Below are positions 11,101-21,755 of a stretch of DNA of 37,290 nucleotides, piece after piece (the stretch's first letter is position 1; each line of letters starts with the position of its first letter). The position numbers were made by a program, and so were the translations under genes. The notes under the pieces are model-generated. The model ran no database searches, was not told the origin of the DNA, and worked only from the letters and a program-made list of their open reading frames with translations. The stretch is from Acidobacteriota bacterium (GTDB lineage Bacteria > Acidobacteriota > Thermoanaerobaculia > Multivoradales > JAGPDF01), in contig JAAYLR010000057.1 in NCBI GenBank assembly GCA_012521815.1, positions 1 through 37,290 of the forward strand. Reading direction: 5' to 3'.

Positions 11101-13108
11101 GGTCACGGGGATCACCGTGACGCAGGTCGGCCTGGCCGACCCCGACGCGCTCTGGGACGATCCGGGCGACGGGTTCGACGGCGTGCTCGTGCCGTTCAAC
11201 GACCGGCCGCCGCTCGTGCTCACCGCGACGGTCCACGCCGCCAACGGCGCCGCCTTCCCGCTCACGGTGATCGTCAACCACCTCCGCTCGTTCAACGGGG
11301 TCGGCGATCCGACGCCGCTGACGCCGCCGGGGGTGGGCACCGCCAACGACCGCGCCTCGGGCAAGCGGCTGCGGCAGGCGCAGTACCTCGCCAACCTGAT
11401 CCAGGCCCGGCAGCTCGCCGATCCCGCGGAGCGGATCATCGTCCTCGGCGACATGAACGCCTACGAGTTCAACGACGGCTTCGTCGACTCGCTCGGCACC
11501 ATCGCCGGCACCCCGGCGCCCGACGACCAGACGCTCGTCCCCGGCGACGGCGGCGACCTCGTGGACCCCGATCTCGTGAACCTGCTGACGACCCTCCCCG
11601 CGGCCGAGCGGTATTCGTACGTCTACGACGGCCAGGCGCAGACGCTCGATCACGTGCTCGTCAACGCCGCGGTGGTGGCGGACACCGGGGCGCGCCGCCT
11701 CGAGCACGCGCGGATCAACGCCGACTGGCCGGAGGTGATCCGGGGGGCGGCGCCCGATGCGATTCGCCTCTCCGACCACGACCCGGTCGTCCTCTACCTC
11801 GCGCCGCGCGATTTCGCCACCGCGGATCTCTCGGTCCTCAAGACGGCCGGATCCGATCCGGTGGTCGCGGGGGCGGACCTCGCCTGGACGATCACGGTGA
11901 GCAACGCCGGCCCCGACCCGGCGACCGGCGTCTCCTGGAGCGATCCGCTGCCGGCGGGCACGACCTTCGTCTCGCTGAGCGCCCCGGGCGGCTGGAGCTG
12001 CACGACCCCGGCGCCGGGCGCCGGGGGCACGGTCAGCTGCGAGATCGCCGCCTTCGGGGTGGGCAGCGCGACCTTCACCCTCGTGGGGCGGGTGGCTCCC
12101 GACCTCGCCACCGGCACCGCGATCGTCAACACCGCGACGCTCGCCGCGACGACCTCGACCGACCCGAACCCGGACAACGACAGCGCCACCGCCACCGTCA
12201 CCGCGCGCAGCGAGGCGGACTTCCAGCTCACCAAGACGGCGGCTCCCGAGCCGGTGACCGCCGGCGGCACGCTCACCTACACGCTCACCGTCGTCAACCC
12301 GGGGCCGAGCCTCCTGCTCGCCGCCACCCTCACCGATCCGCTCCCCGCCGGGGTCACGCTGCAGACTGTCTCGGCGCCCCCTGGCTGGACCTGCACCGGC
12401 GCGGTGACCTGCACCCACCCGGCGGTGCCGGTCGGCACGCACCCGATCTCGATCGTGGTGCTCGTCGATCCGGCGCTCCCCGGGGGTTCGGTGCTCGTGA
12501 ACGCCGCGACCCTCACCGCGTCCACCCTCGATCCGGTTCCGGGCGATGCCGAGCCCGCGGTCAGCTCCACGGTGCTCGCTCCGGCCGCCGTCACCGCCAC
12601 CAAGTCGGTCGCCGGCAGCTTCCGGCCGGGCGGGGTGGTCACCTACACGATCGCCCTGACCAACAGCGGTCCGGGCAGCCAGCCCGATCTCGCCGGCGAC
12701 GAGCTGAGCGACGTGCTGCCGGCGCAGCTCGCGCTGCTCACGGCGACCGCCGACGCCGGCGTGGCGCTCGCCGACCCGCCGAGCCGGACGGTGACCTGGA
12801 ACGGCCCGCTCGCGGCCGGCGCCACGGTGACGATCACGATCACGGCCCGGATCGATGCGCTGGTTCCGACCGGTACGCCGATCGTCAACCAGGCGACCTT
12901 CCAGTACGACGCCGACGGCGACGGCACGCCGGAGGCCGCCGGGGTGAGCGACGACCCGGACCTCCCCGGCGCGGCCGACCCGACCACCTTCGAGGTCAGC
13001 CAGGAGACGGTGCTGGAGATCCCGGCTCTCACCCCGCCGGGGCTCCTGCTCCTCGCCCTGCTGCTCGCGGCGGGAACGATCGTTCGGCTCCGCCGGCGCC
13101 CCGCCTGA
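8108..13108 (+). CDS. Large secreted multidomain nuclease with DUF11 repeats and IPTL-CTERM-like tail
   Basis: The product is 1,666 residues. A signal peptide covers about 1-23, ending in ARA-Q. In order come an N-terminal beta-rich domain (to about 230), a bacterial Ig-like domain of Big_5 type (230-340), a DUF11-like domain (340-430), a lamin-tail domain containing a DANGDG calcium-type loop (445-560), and an OB-fold-like segment as in ExeM/NucH nucleases (620-720). An endonuclease/exonuclease/phosphatase domain follows (about 885-1235), then three DUF11 repeats (about 1238-1367, 1368-1484, 1495-1630). The C-terminus is IPALTPPG, a hydrophobic helix and RLRRRP, like IPTL-CTERM anchors. Catalytic motifs of the EEP fold are present: TYNVQRF, LQEVEN, GDMNAYEF, LDHVLVN and SDHDP. 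It probably degrades extracellular DNA while attached to, or released from, the cell surface. The GTG start has GGAGGGAG 4-11 bases upstream. Confidence 0.85.
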   Translation: MKARQLVLLALLALCPTLARAQCVSLTTGGVPYGQDFDSLASAGDSSVTPAGWFFLETGANANGTYSAGNGSGNTGNTYSFGATGSTERAFGGLLSGNLTPTIGACFSNGTGAPIAALAIAYTGEQWRLGTAGRADRLDFQYSLDATSLATGSWVDVDALDFSSPSTTGSAGARDGNAAAYRTAISQTITGLAILPGASVWIRWNDFNATGADDGLAVDDFSLTPTLAGDAAPYVASTTPADGATGVAANANLTVTFSEAVNVTGGWFSISCASSGLHPAAVSGGPITFTLDPATDFTPGESCTVTIYAAAVSDQDADDPPDEMAANYVWSFTVASLAAISIEKATNGEDADLPPGPAIPVGAAVSWTYLVTNSGQTSLTNVTVTDDQGVAVTCPQDTLAAAETMTCTASGTAVAGQYANVGVATGTPPAGPPVAASDPSHYFGITFVINEIHADPSNTQGDANGDGVVSATDDEFVELVNATAGPIDISGWTLADAVTVRHTFPPGTVVPGGCAAVVFGGGTLAAYFGGSVAQTASTGQLGLNNTNETVTLSDGVAPVAVAIYGAEGGNDQSITRVPDVTGSLPWVLHTTAPGSGGLRYSPGRKVDRTLFGGCAPPPLSFIHDVQGAGAVSPFAGQAVQVEGVVTGVKANGFFLQEEESDYDADPATSEGIYVFTSVAPPPSVAVGNVVRVVGVVSEYVPTADPLQPPLTEIVSPGITLVATGQPLPAPVVLTPTMPDPAGAFDQLERYEGMRVAVPSLTVVAPTRGSISEPNATATSNGIFSGVVSGVSRPFREPGIQQPDHGLWPAPPSVPVWDTNPETLTVDSDALGGTRLDVGTGTVITGLVGPLDYGFRRYTLLPDPGLALGVSGGPTPAAVTAPGPGEITVATYNVQRFFDTVNDPGTSDPVLTPAAFDLRLAKLSDGVRNYLHFPDVLGLQEVENLTTLEAIAARISADALGAGQPDPLYAAHLSEGNDIGGIDVGFLVRTAEVVPGTPRVTGITVTQVGLADPDALWDDPGDGFDGVLVPFNDRPPLVLTATVHAANGAAFPLTVIVNHLRSFNGVGDPTPLTPPGVGTANDRASGKRLRQAQYLANLIQARQLADPAERIIVLGDMNAYEFNDGFVDSLGTIAGTPAPDDQTLVPGDGGDLVDPDLVNLLTTLPAAERYSYVYDGQAQTLDHVLVNAAVVADTGARRLEHARINADWPEVIRGAAPDAIRLSDHDPVVLYLAPRDFATADLSVLKTAGSDPVVAGADLAWTITVSNAGPDPATGVSWSDPLPAGTTFVSLSAPGGWSCTTPAPGAGGTVSCEIAAFGVGSATFTLVGRVAPDLATGTAIVNTATLAATTSTDPNPDNDSATATVTARSEADFQLTKTAAPEPVTAGGTLTYTLTVVNPGPSLLLAATLTDPLPAGVTLQTVSAPPGWTCTGAVTCTHPAVPVGTHPISIVVLVDPALPGGSVLVNAATLTASTLDPVPGDAEPAVSSTVLAPAAVTATKSVAGSFRPGGVVTYTIALTNSGPGSQPDLAGDELSDVLPAQLALLTATADAGVALADPPSRTVTWNGPLAAGATVTITITARIDALVPTGTPIVNQATFQYDADGDGTPEAAGVSDDPDLPGAADPTTFEVSQETVLEIPALTPPGLLLLALLLAAGTIVRLRRRPA

Positions 13109-13141
13109 GCGGGCGGCGCGAGGACGAGAAGGGAGTGGATG

Positions 13142-14674
13142 ATGAATCGAGGCTTCGGCTTTCTCCTCTCCATGCTGCTGCTCGGCGGCGGCCCGGCGGC
13201 CGCCGAGCCGCCGGCCACGCCGGAAGCGGGCACGCCGCCGCCGGTCGCGACACCGCGGGCGGAGCAGTCGGTCACCGAGCAGACGGCCCGGATCGACGGC
13301 GCCCAGCTCGCCTACCGGGCGACGGCGGGGATCCTCCTGATCCGTGACGACGCCGACGAGCCGGTCGCGGCGATCGGCTACGTCGCCTACACGAAGAAGG
13401 GGGCGGAAGCCGCCCGCCGGCCGCTGACCTTCGCCTACAACGGCGGGCCGGGCTCGTCGTCGATCTGGCTCCACATGGGCGCGCTCGGCCCCCGGCGGGT
13501 GGTCACGCCCGACCCGGAGCCGGCGCCGCCCCCGCCGTACGAGATCGTCGACAACGAGGAGTCGCCCCTCGACGTGACCGACCTCGTGCTGATCGACCCG
13601 GTCGGCACCGGTCTGAGCCGGGCGGTGGGCAAGGCGAAGGACGCCGACTTCTGGGGGGTGGATCAGGACATCGACTCGCTCAGCCGGTTCATCGTCCAGT
13701 ACGTGAGCGACAACGGGCGGTGGAACTCGCCGAAGTACCTGCTCGGCGAGAGCTACGGCACGATGCGTTCGGCCGGGCTCGTGGACCGTCTGCAGTCGAA
13801 GTGGGACATGGCGTTCAACGGCGTGATCCTCGTCTCGGTCTTCATCGACGCCAAGACCGCCTCGACGATGGCCGGCAACGACCTCGGCTTTCAGATGTTC
13901 CTGCCCACCTACGCGGCGACCGCCTGGTACCACGGGCTGATCCCGGACGCGCCGCCGCTCGCCGAGCTGCTGGCCGATGCCCGGCGGTTCGCGCTAGGCC
14001 CCTACGCGGCGGCGCTCGCCAAGGGGGACGCGCTCCCCGCCGCCGAGCGCCGGGAGGTGATCGCGGAGCTCGCGCGGCTGACCGCGCTCTCGCCCGACTA
14101 TCTCGACCGGGCCAACCTGCGGGTGCGCGAGAGCGAGTTCGTCGCCGAGCTGCTGCGCACCCACGGCCAGATCGTCGGCCGGCTCGACAGCCGCTACACC
14201 GGGGCCGGGCTCGACCGGCTCGCGCAGGGGGTCTTCGACGATCCGCAGGCGGCGGCGATCTCGGGCGCCTACGTCGCGGGGTTCCTCTCCTACTACCACG
14301 GCGAGCTGAAGTTCGGCGCGGGGAAGACCTATCGCGTCGGCGCCGACCTCTGGCGCCACTGGGACTGGAAGCACGAGGTGCCAGGCGCCTTCATCCCGAT
14401 GCCCGGGTTGCCGGACACGAGCCCGGATCTCGCGCGGGCGATGGCGTACAACCCGCATCTGCGCCTGCTCGTGCTCAACGGCTACTACGACCTCGCCACG
14501 CCGTTCTTCGGCACCGAGTACACGCTCGACCACCTCGGCCTGCCCCCGGCGCTGCGCGAGAACATCGAGATCCACTCGTTCGAGGCGGGGCACATGATGT
14601 ACCTCCACGCGCCGTCGCGCCGGCTCTTCAAGGAGACGATCGCGGAGTTCGTCACCCGGACGAGCCGCCGGTAG
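13142..14674 (+). CDS. Secreted S10-family serine carboxypeptidase
   Basis: This 510-residue peptidase has a signal peptide (about 1-21). The oxyanion segment YNGGPGSSS is intact, the nucleophile is in GESYG (Ser204), the catalytic aspartate is Asp450 in NGYYDLATP, and the histidine is His484 in EAGHMMY. The full triad indicates an active exported peptidase that removes C-terminal residues from peptides. ATG codons occur at 13139 and 13142. I prefer 13142 because it lies 6 bases from the GGAG at 13132-13135, whereas 13139 is only 3 bases away. It lies 33 bases after the nuclease gene on the same strand, suggesting a joint secreted scavenging module. Its last 23 bases overlap the convergent GTPase gene. 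Confidence 0.9.
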   Translation: MNRGFGFLLSMLLLGGGPAAAEPPATPEAGTPPPVATPRAEQSVTEQTARIDGAQLAYRATAGILLIRDDADEPVAAIGYVAYTKKGAEAARRPLTFAYNGGPGSSSIWLHMGALGPRRVVTPDPEPAPPPPYEIVDNEESPLDVTDLVLIDPVGTGLSRAVGKAKDADFWGVDQDIDSLSRFIVQYVSDNGRWNSPKYLLGESYGTMRSAGLVDRLQSKWDMAFNGVILVSVFIDAKTASTMAGNDLGFQMFLPTYAATAWYHGLIPDAPPLAELLADARRFALGPYAAALAKGDALPAAERREVIAELARLTALSPDYLDRANLRVRESEFVAELLRTHGQIVGRLDSRYTGAGLDRLAQGVFDDPQAAAISGAYVAGFLSYYHGELKFGAGKTYRVGADLWRHWDWKHEVPGAFIPMPGLPDTSPDLARAMAYNPHLRLLVLNGYYDLATPFFGTEYTLDHLGLPPALRENIEIHSFEAGHMMYLHAPSRRLFKETIAEFVTRTSRR

Positions 14675-16097
14675 CGGCGGCCCCGGCGCGCCGCCACTCG
14701 CCCGGGGGCGGCGCCGCCTCCGGGTAGCGGGCGGCGAGGAGCGCGGCGAGCGTCTCGCCGAGGAGCGCGCCGAGCGCCTCCCGGACGCCCGGTTCGCCGT
14801 GCCCGGCGGCCTTCCAGAGCCGCCCGAGCTCGCCGCCGCGCCGGGCGAGCGCCGCCTCCACGCTCTCCACCCAGCTCGCCGGTTCGGCCAGCTCCCGCAT
14901 CTCCCCCCGGCCCCGCCCCCAGTGGGCGGCCGCGAGGTAGCGCAGCAGCGCCTGCCGCGCGAGGCCGTCGAGAAACGGCGGTGCCCAGGCGACCTCGGGC
15001 GCGCCGGCGAGCTGCACCAGCTCCGCGGCCCGCGTGAGGCCGGCGCCGCCGAGCGCGCCGAGCAGCGCTCCGGCCACCAGCCCGCCGCCGAAGGTCAGGC
15101 CGCCCGCGAGGAGGTCGGCCGCGAGCCCGCCCATCGCGCCCGAGACGGCGCCGGCGAGCAGCGCCCCCTGCTGCGGGGTGAGCGGGAGCGTGCCGCGCTC
15201 GGCGAGATCGCCGAGCTCCCGTTCGAGCGCGGCCGGCGGCTCGCCGGCGATCCCGTGGAGCGTGAGCAGGCGGGTCATCAGCTCCCGGGTCTCCCGCTCC
15301 AGCCGGCGGCCGAGCCGATCGAGCGCCTGCCGCTTCTCGCGGCGGCTCGCGCGGGGGCCGGAGAGCGGCTCGTGCGCCGCGGCCGCGCCGTACAGGTAGC
15401 CCGCGAGCGCGGCGACCGCCTCGCCGAAGCGCGCCCAGCCGGCCGCCTCCCGGGCGCGGGCGAGCGCCGTGAGCGCCTCCCGCTTCTCCGGCGCGAGCAG
15501 CGGCGCGAGCCGGGCGAGGAGGACGGTCTCCTCCACCCAGCAGCGGGTGAAGGCGTCGAGCGGGAGGACGTCGGCGACGAGCGGCCAGGGGGCGACCTGC
15601 TCCCGCCAGGCCGCGGTGAGCCGGGCGAGCGCCGCCGGCGTGGCCGGGCCGGTCTGGTTGAGCAGCAGCAGCACCGGGCGGCCGATCCAGGTGAGCAGGT
15701 CGAGCTCGTGCCGGACGTAGCCCGCCGCCGCGGGCTCTTCGGTGGCGTTGACGAGGTAGAGGACCGCGTCGGCGCTCTCCTGGACATGCCGGGCCACCAG
15801 CTGCGAGGCCCAGAGGCCGGGCTCGCGGAACCGCTCCCAGAGCTGCACCCGCAGCCAGCCGAGCGGCCGCTGCCGGGCCCGGAGGAGGGCGAGCAGCCGG
15901 GCCGTGTCGCCGAATCCCGGGGTGTCCCAGAGGAGCAGCCGGTGGGCGTCGGAGCTCGCGAGGAGGAACGGCTCGACCCGGTCGGTGACGTGCGGGGCGT
16001 CGCGCACCTCGCCGACGTCGCGCCGCAGCAGGGTGCGGGCGAGCGCCGTCTTGCCGACGTTGGTGTGGGAGACGAGCGAGAGGTGGATCTCGGTCAT
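14652..16097 (-). CDS. GTPase with DUF3482-type C-terminal domain
   Basis: The product is 481 residues. The N-terminal GTPase domain has a P-loop SHTNVGKT (10-17), where Ser replaces the usual first Gly, and a G3 motif DTPG at 58-61. The G4 position reads NQTG (from Asn147), without the usual aspartate of NKxD, so guanine specificity is less certain from sequence alone. The C-terminal half includes a hydrophobic, Gly/Ala-rich stretch (about 325-375) that may associate with membrane. From memory, DUF3482 GTPases occur in two-gene operons with DUF2868 membrane proteins, and that is the arrangement here: the start overlaps the upstream gene's stop by 4 bases. The process served is not established. 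The 3' end overlaps the convergent carboxypeptidase gene by 23 bases. Confidence 0.8.
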   Translation of the reverse strand: MTEIHLSLVSHTNVGKTALARTLLRRDVGEVRDAPHVTDRVEPFLLASSDAHRLLLWDTPGFGDTARLLALLRARQRPLGWLRVQLWERFREPGLWASQLVARHVQESADAVLYLVNATEEPAAAGYVRHELDLLTWIGRPVLLLLNQTGPATPAALARLTAAWREQVAPWPLVADVLPLDAFTRCWVEETVLLARLAPLLAPEKREALTALARAREAAGWARFGEAVAALAGYLYGAAAAHEPLSGPRASRREKRQALDRLGRRLERETRELMTRLLTLHGIAGEPPAALERELGDLAERGTLPLTPQQGALLAGAVSGAMGGLAADLLAGGLTFGGGLVAGALLGALGGAGLTRAAELVQLAGAPEVAWAPPFLDGLARQALLRYLAAAHWGRGRGEMRELAEPASWVESVEAALARRGGELGRLWKAAGHGEPGVREALGALLGETLAALLAARYPEAAPPPGEWRRAGAAATGGSSG

Positions 16098-17503
16098 CCG
16101 CCCGGCCCCGCGGCCGCCGCGAGGAGGCGGGCGATCTCCTCGGGAGTCGTGTCCTCCAGATCGACGACCGCGAGCCGCCGGCGGGCGCCGGCCGCGGTCT
16201 CCTCCCAGAGGCGGCGGCGCTCGGCGAGCCGCTCCGGCGCCTCCTCGCCGAGCCGGGCACGGAACGCCGAGGCGTCGGCGACCGGAATCCAGGAGGCGTC
16301 GAGCGAGCGCAGCAGCTGGCCGTGGACCTCCGGTTCCGGGGTCTGCGCGAGGGAGAAGAGGAGGAGACCGATTGCGGTCTCCCCGGGAAGCGGCGCCGGC
16401 GCCCCGGCGCCATACTCGGCGGGCGGGAGGGTGTCGACTCCGGTGCCGGCGCCGTAGAGATGGCGCAGGGCGGTGCCGAGCCGCTCGTGTGCTGCCGGCG
16501 AGAGGCTGCAGGAGTAGGGCTGGATGACGGCGCGCAGCGGCCCCGCGGCGAGAAGGCGCCGATAGTACGGCGCGCTGAAGTCGAGCGGCAGCCGGCGGGC
16601 GAGCACCGCCACCCGTATCGACTCGCCGAGGGCGAGCACGAGCCTGGGGATGACGACGAGCAGCAGCACCGTGGCGGCGAGCAGGTGGATCCAGGGAGCG
16701 GCGTCGCCGTCGGCCGGAGCCCGCAGCGTGGCCACCGGCGGGGTTTCGGCAGCGACGAGGAGCCGTCCGGGGGCGACCAGCGCCCCGATCACCATCTCGG
16801 CGGCGCGCGGGGAGAGGAAGGTCGACTCCCAGGTCGCCCGGTATTCGAAGGCGATGCCGCGCAGGTAGAGGCCGCCGATCATGCCCAGCGCCAGCACCGC
16901 CGCCGCGAGGTGGAAGAGGCGGCGGCCGCGGGCGGTGACGAGCGGCGCGGCGAGCGGCCGCCAGGCGGCGAGGAAGGCCGCGAGCGCGCGACCGGCGAGC
17001 CGGGCCCGCTCGGCTCCGAGCACCCGGGCGATCTCGCCGCTGAGCCGCCGCACCTGACGCAGGAGCGCCGCGGCCGGGAGGAGGCGCGCGAGCGCGCCCC
17101 CTTCGCCGCGACGGCCCGGGAAGAGGAGGCCGAGGGTGACCACGAGGTAGACGGCGAGGTTCCAGGCGAGGAGACCGGCGAACGGCAGCGCGAGGAGGTT
17201 CACCCGTCTGGCGGGGCCGAGCACGCTCGTGCCGAGGCCCACGAGGAGGGCCGCGAGCACCACGCCGGCGGCGAGGCCCGGCGCGAGACGGGCGGTGCGG
17301 CGCAACGGCCGCAGGAACGGGAACCGGGTGTCGAGCGCGGCGAGGAGCGGCCGGGCGCGCGCCGCCAGCCGGTCTCCAGGCTTCCCCTGCCCCGGCATGG
17401 CGGCCGGAGGCAGCGCGAGCTCCCCCTGCTCGTCCGCCTCCTCGAAGGCGCGCACGAGGAGGATCGCCATCGCCTCCTCTTCCCGCAGGCGGCCGGTGCT
17501 CAT
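16094..17503 (-). CDS. DUF2868-type membrane protein, partner of the GTPase
   Basis: The 469-residue membrane protein starts with an amphipathic region containing REEEAMAILLVRAFEEAD, typical of DUF2868 proteins. About four hydrophobic segments follow (about 75-95, 103-128, 190-212, 275-297). The second half (from about 300) is soluble and would be cytoplasmic. It is translated first and coupled to the GTPase gene by a 4-base overlap, so the products probably act together, with this protein holding the GTPase at the inner membrane. No enzymatic motif is visible. The gap of 50 bases to the pyrophosphatase gene upstream contains a GC-rich inverted repeat without a T-run. Confidence 0.8.
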   Translation of the reverse strand: MSTGRLREEEAMAILLVRAFEEADEQGELALPPAAMPGQGKPGDRLAARARPLLAALDTRFPFLRPLRRTARLAPGLAAGVVLAALLVGLGTSVLGPARRVNLLALPFAGLLAWNLAVYLVVTLGLLFPGRRGEGGALARLLPAAALLRQVRRLSGEIARVLGAERARLAGRALAAFLAAWRPLAAPLVTARGRRLFHLAAAVLALGMIGGLYLRGIAFEYRATWESTFLSPRAAEMVIGALVAPGRLLVAAETPPVATLRAPADGDAAPWIHLLAATVLLLVVIPRLVLALGESIRVAVLARRLPLDFSAPYYRRLLAAGPLRAVIQPYSCSLSPAAHERLGTALRHLYGAGTGVDTLPPAEYGAGAPAPLPGETAIGLLLFSLAQTPEPEVHGQLLRSLDASWIPVADASAFRARLGEEAPERLAERRRLWEETAAGARRRLAVVDLEDTTPEEIARLLAAAAGPGG

Positions 17504-17553
17504 GGCGAGATCTTACGCGCGCGGCCGCCCGCTGCCGGCGGCACGGACCGCGC

Positions 17554-19773
<2,220 letters not shown>

Positions 19774-19984
19774 GCGCGATGGGCTCCGTCGGTGTGGAGG
19801 ATGGCGTTGGCTGCCGAAGGGCGAGCGAGATTATCGCACAGCGCCCGGCTCCGCAGCCGGCGCCGGCGGTTGCGTCCCGGGACGTCCGACGGTGGTGTAC
19901 GATGCCCCGGTTGGCGATCCGATGCGGCGGCGGCCGGGCGGGCTCGGATTCCGGTTCCGGCGGTGGCTGCGGGTGGGGGGCGGC
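19774..19984. promoter_or_regulatory. Divergent intergenic region, hppA / NSS transporter
   Basis: These 211 bases must hold promoters for both divergent genes. On the - strand GATAAT (19830-19835, read as its complement) is a 5/6 match to a -10 box and lies 56 bases from the hppA start; no convincing -35 is visible. On the + strand TACGAT (19898-19903) is a possible -10 for the transporter, with TTGCGT upstream but too far (22-base spacer). Both calls are tentative. Confidence 0.35.
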
Positions 19985-21589
19985 ATGGCAGAAGACCGGC
20001 AGCAACCGGAGCAGTGGGGCACCCGCCTGGGCGTGATCCTGGCGGTTTCCGGCTCGGCGGTAGGGCTCGGCAACTTCCTTCGCTTCCCGGGGCAGGCCGC
20101 GCAGAACGGCGGCGGGGCGTTCATGATCCCGTACTTCTGCGCGCTGCTCCTGCTCGGCATCCCGATCGGCTGGGCGGAGTGGACGATGGGCCGTTACGGC
20201 GGCCAGAAGGGGTTCCACTCCGGGCCGGCGATCCTCGGGGTCTTCGGCGGCCGCTCCCCGGGTCGCTACTTCGGGGCGATCAGCGTCCTGATCCCGCTCG
20301 CGGTTTCCTACTACTACATCTACGTCGAATCGTGGTGCCTCGCGTACTTCTGGAAGTACCTCACCGGCGGCCTCGGGATCGATCCCACCGCCCCGGTGGC
20401 GGCCCAGGTGGAGACCTCGTCACGCTTCTTCCACGAGTTCGTGGGCTCGGCGGCGAACGGGGTGCTCGAAGCCGGGCACGGGACGACGATCTTCTTCTTC
20501 GCGCTCACCGTGGCGGTGAACCTCTTCCTCGTCTACCGCGGCCTGAACAAGGGGATCGAGAAGTTCGTCACCTGGGCGATGCCGCTCATGGCCGTCTGCG
20601 CGCTCGTGGTGCTGGTGCGGGTACTCACCCTCGGCACCCCCGATCCGGCCATGCCGGAGCGCAACGTGCTCGCCGGCCTCGGCTACATGTGGAACCCGGA
20701 CTTCGCGGCGCTCACCAACTTCCAGACCTGGCTCGCCGCCGCGGGGCAGATCTTCTTCAGCCTCTCGGTCGGCTTCGGCGTGATCCTCAACTACGCCTCG
20801 TACATGAAGAAGAAGGAAGACGTGATCCTCTCCGGGCTGACCGCCTCGGCCACGAACGAGATCTTCGAGGTCGGCTTCGGAGGGATGATCACGCTCACCG
20901 CCTCGTTCGTCTTCCTCGGCCTCTCGGGGACGGTGGCGGCGGTGCAGACCGGCTCGTTCGGGCTCGGCTTCAACACCCTGCCCGTGGTCTTCGCGCAGAT
21001 GGGACCGATCGGCAACTTCATCGGCGCCACCTGGTTCCTGATGCTCTTCCTCGCGGCGATCACCTCGTCGCTCTCGATGTACCAGCCCACGATCGCCTTT
21101 CTGCGGGAGTCGCTCGGCATCTCCCGGAAGCTGGCGACGACCGGCATGGCGGCGCTGGCGGTCACGGGCGGCTGGCTGGTGATGTACTTCAGCCGCAATC
21201 TCATCTTCTTCGACACCCTCGATTTCTGGGTCGGCACCTTCCTGATCTTCATCCTCGCGGCGCTGCAGATCTTCCTCTTCTCCTGGGCGTTCGGCACCCG
21301 GCGGGCGCTGGCCGAAGCGCACAGCGGCTCCCACATCCGGATCCCGTCGCTGCTCGGCTTCGTCATGAAATGGGTGACTCCCGCCTACCTGATCGTGGTC
21401 TTCATCGGTTTCAGCGTGCAGAACCTGCGCGACTCGCTCGCCCACGCGCTGGAGAACAGGGAGGCCCAGATCGCCCTGGTCTGGGTGCTGCTCAACCTGG
21501 TCTTCCTGCTGGTGCTCGTCTGGCGCGGCGAGCGGCGCTGGCGGGCCGCCGGGCTCGATCTCGACGGCCTGCGGGAAGAGACGGACTGA
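19985..21589 (+). CDS. Na+-dependent neurotransmitter-symporter (NSS/SNF) family transporter
   Basis: This is a 534-residue inner-membrane symporter. The family signature is clear in the first helices: SAVGLGNFLRFPG followed by NGGGAFMIPY, which form the Na+ and substrate site in LeuT-fold NSS proteins. About twelve hydrophobic segments follow, and the protein ends in a short charged cytoplasmic tail. It should take up an amino acid or related solute with Na+; the substrate cannot be read. The ATG at 19985 is preceded by a G-rich stretch that can act as ribosome site. The frame is open upstream but without family sequence. A MetS-like small subunit gene starts 15 bases downstream, so it may belong to the MetP-type group. 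Confidence 0.92.
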   Translation: MAEDRQQPEQWGTRLGVILAVSGSAVGLGNFLRFPGQAAQNGGGAFMIPYFCALLLLGIPIGWAEWTMGRYGGQKGFHSGPAILGVFGGRSPGRYFGAISVLIPLAVSYYYIYVESWCLAYFWKYLTGGLGIDPTAPVAAQVETSSRFFHEFVGSAANGVLEAGHGTTIFFFALTVAVNLFLVYRGLNKGIEKFVTWAMPLMAVCALVVLVRVLTLGTPDPAMPERNVLAGLGYMWNPDFAALTNFQTWLAAAGQIFFSLSVGFGVILNYASYMKKKEDVILSGLTASATNEIFEVGFGGMITLTASFVFLGLSGTVAAVQTGSFGLGFNTLPVVFAQMGPIGNFIGATWFLMLFLAAITSSLSMYQPTIAFLRESLGISRKLATTGMAALAVTGGWLVMYFSRNLIFFDTLDFWVGTFLIFILAALQIFLFSWAFGTRRALAEAHSGSHIRIPSLLGFVMKWVTPAYLIVVFIGFSVQNLRDSLAHALENREAQIALVWVLLNLVFLLVLVWRGERRWRAAGLDLDGLREETD

Positions 21590-21604
21590 GGAAGGGAGGC
21601 GGAG

Positions 21605-21739
21605 ATGCGGATCGGCGGCTGGATCTTCCTCGTGGCCTCGGTGGGCGGCGTGCTCGGTCTCGCCTGCTGGTGCTACTACAAGGTGATGACGCTCCCCCGG
21701 CCGGGCGTGGTCAAGCCGCCCGACATGCTCGGCGGCTGA
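21605..21739 (+). CDS. MetS-like small subunit of the NSS transporter (44 residues)
   Basis: This tiny gene encodes 44 residues with one hydrophobic helix (about 4-25), then YYKVMTLPRP and a short polar tail ending DMLGG. It has a strong ribosome site, GGGAGG at 21594-21599, five bases before the ATG, and follows the transporter stop by 15 bases. Small one-helix proteins encoded just after NSS transporters are known as the MetS family, after the Corynebacterium methionine transporter MetPS, where the small subunit is needed for activity. Length, topology and position all fit. It ends 16 bases before the convergent argS stop. Confidence 0.8.
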   Translation: MRIGGWIFLVASVGGVLGLACWCYYKVMTLPRPGVVKPPDMLGG

Positions 21740-21755
21740 AGAGCCCGCCGGCCCG

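Noticed and set aside
8905-13347. A 1,480-codon + strand frame overlapping the nuclease gene
   Set aside because: Composition is Arg-rich frame-shadow sequence; the other frame encodes recognised domains throughout.
7760-13933. Very long antisense open frame (2,057 codons) opposite the nuclease gene
   Set aside because: High GC content suppresses stop codons; the frame shows low-complexity Arg/Gly/Val composition and no domains, while the + strand has clear motifs.
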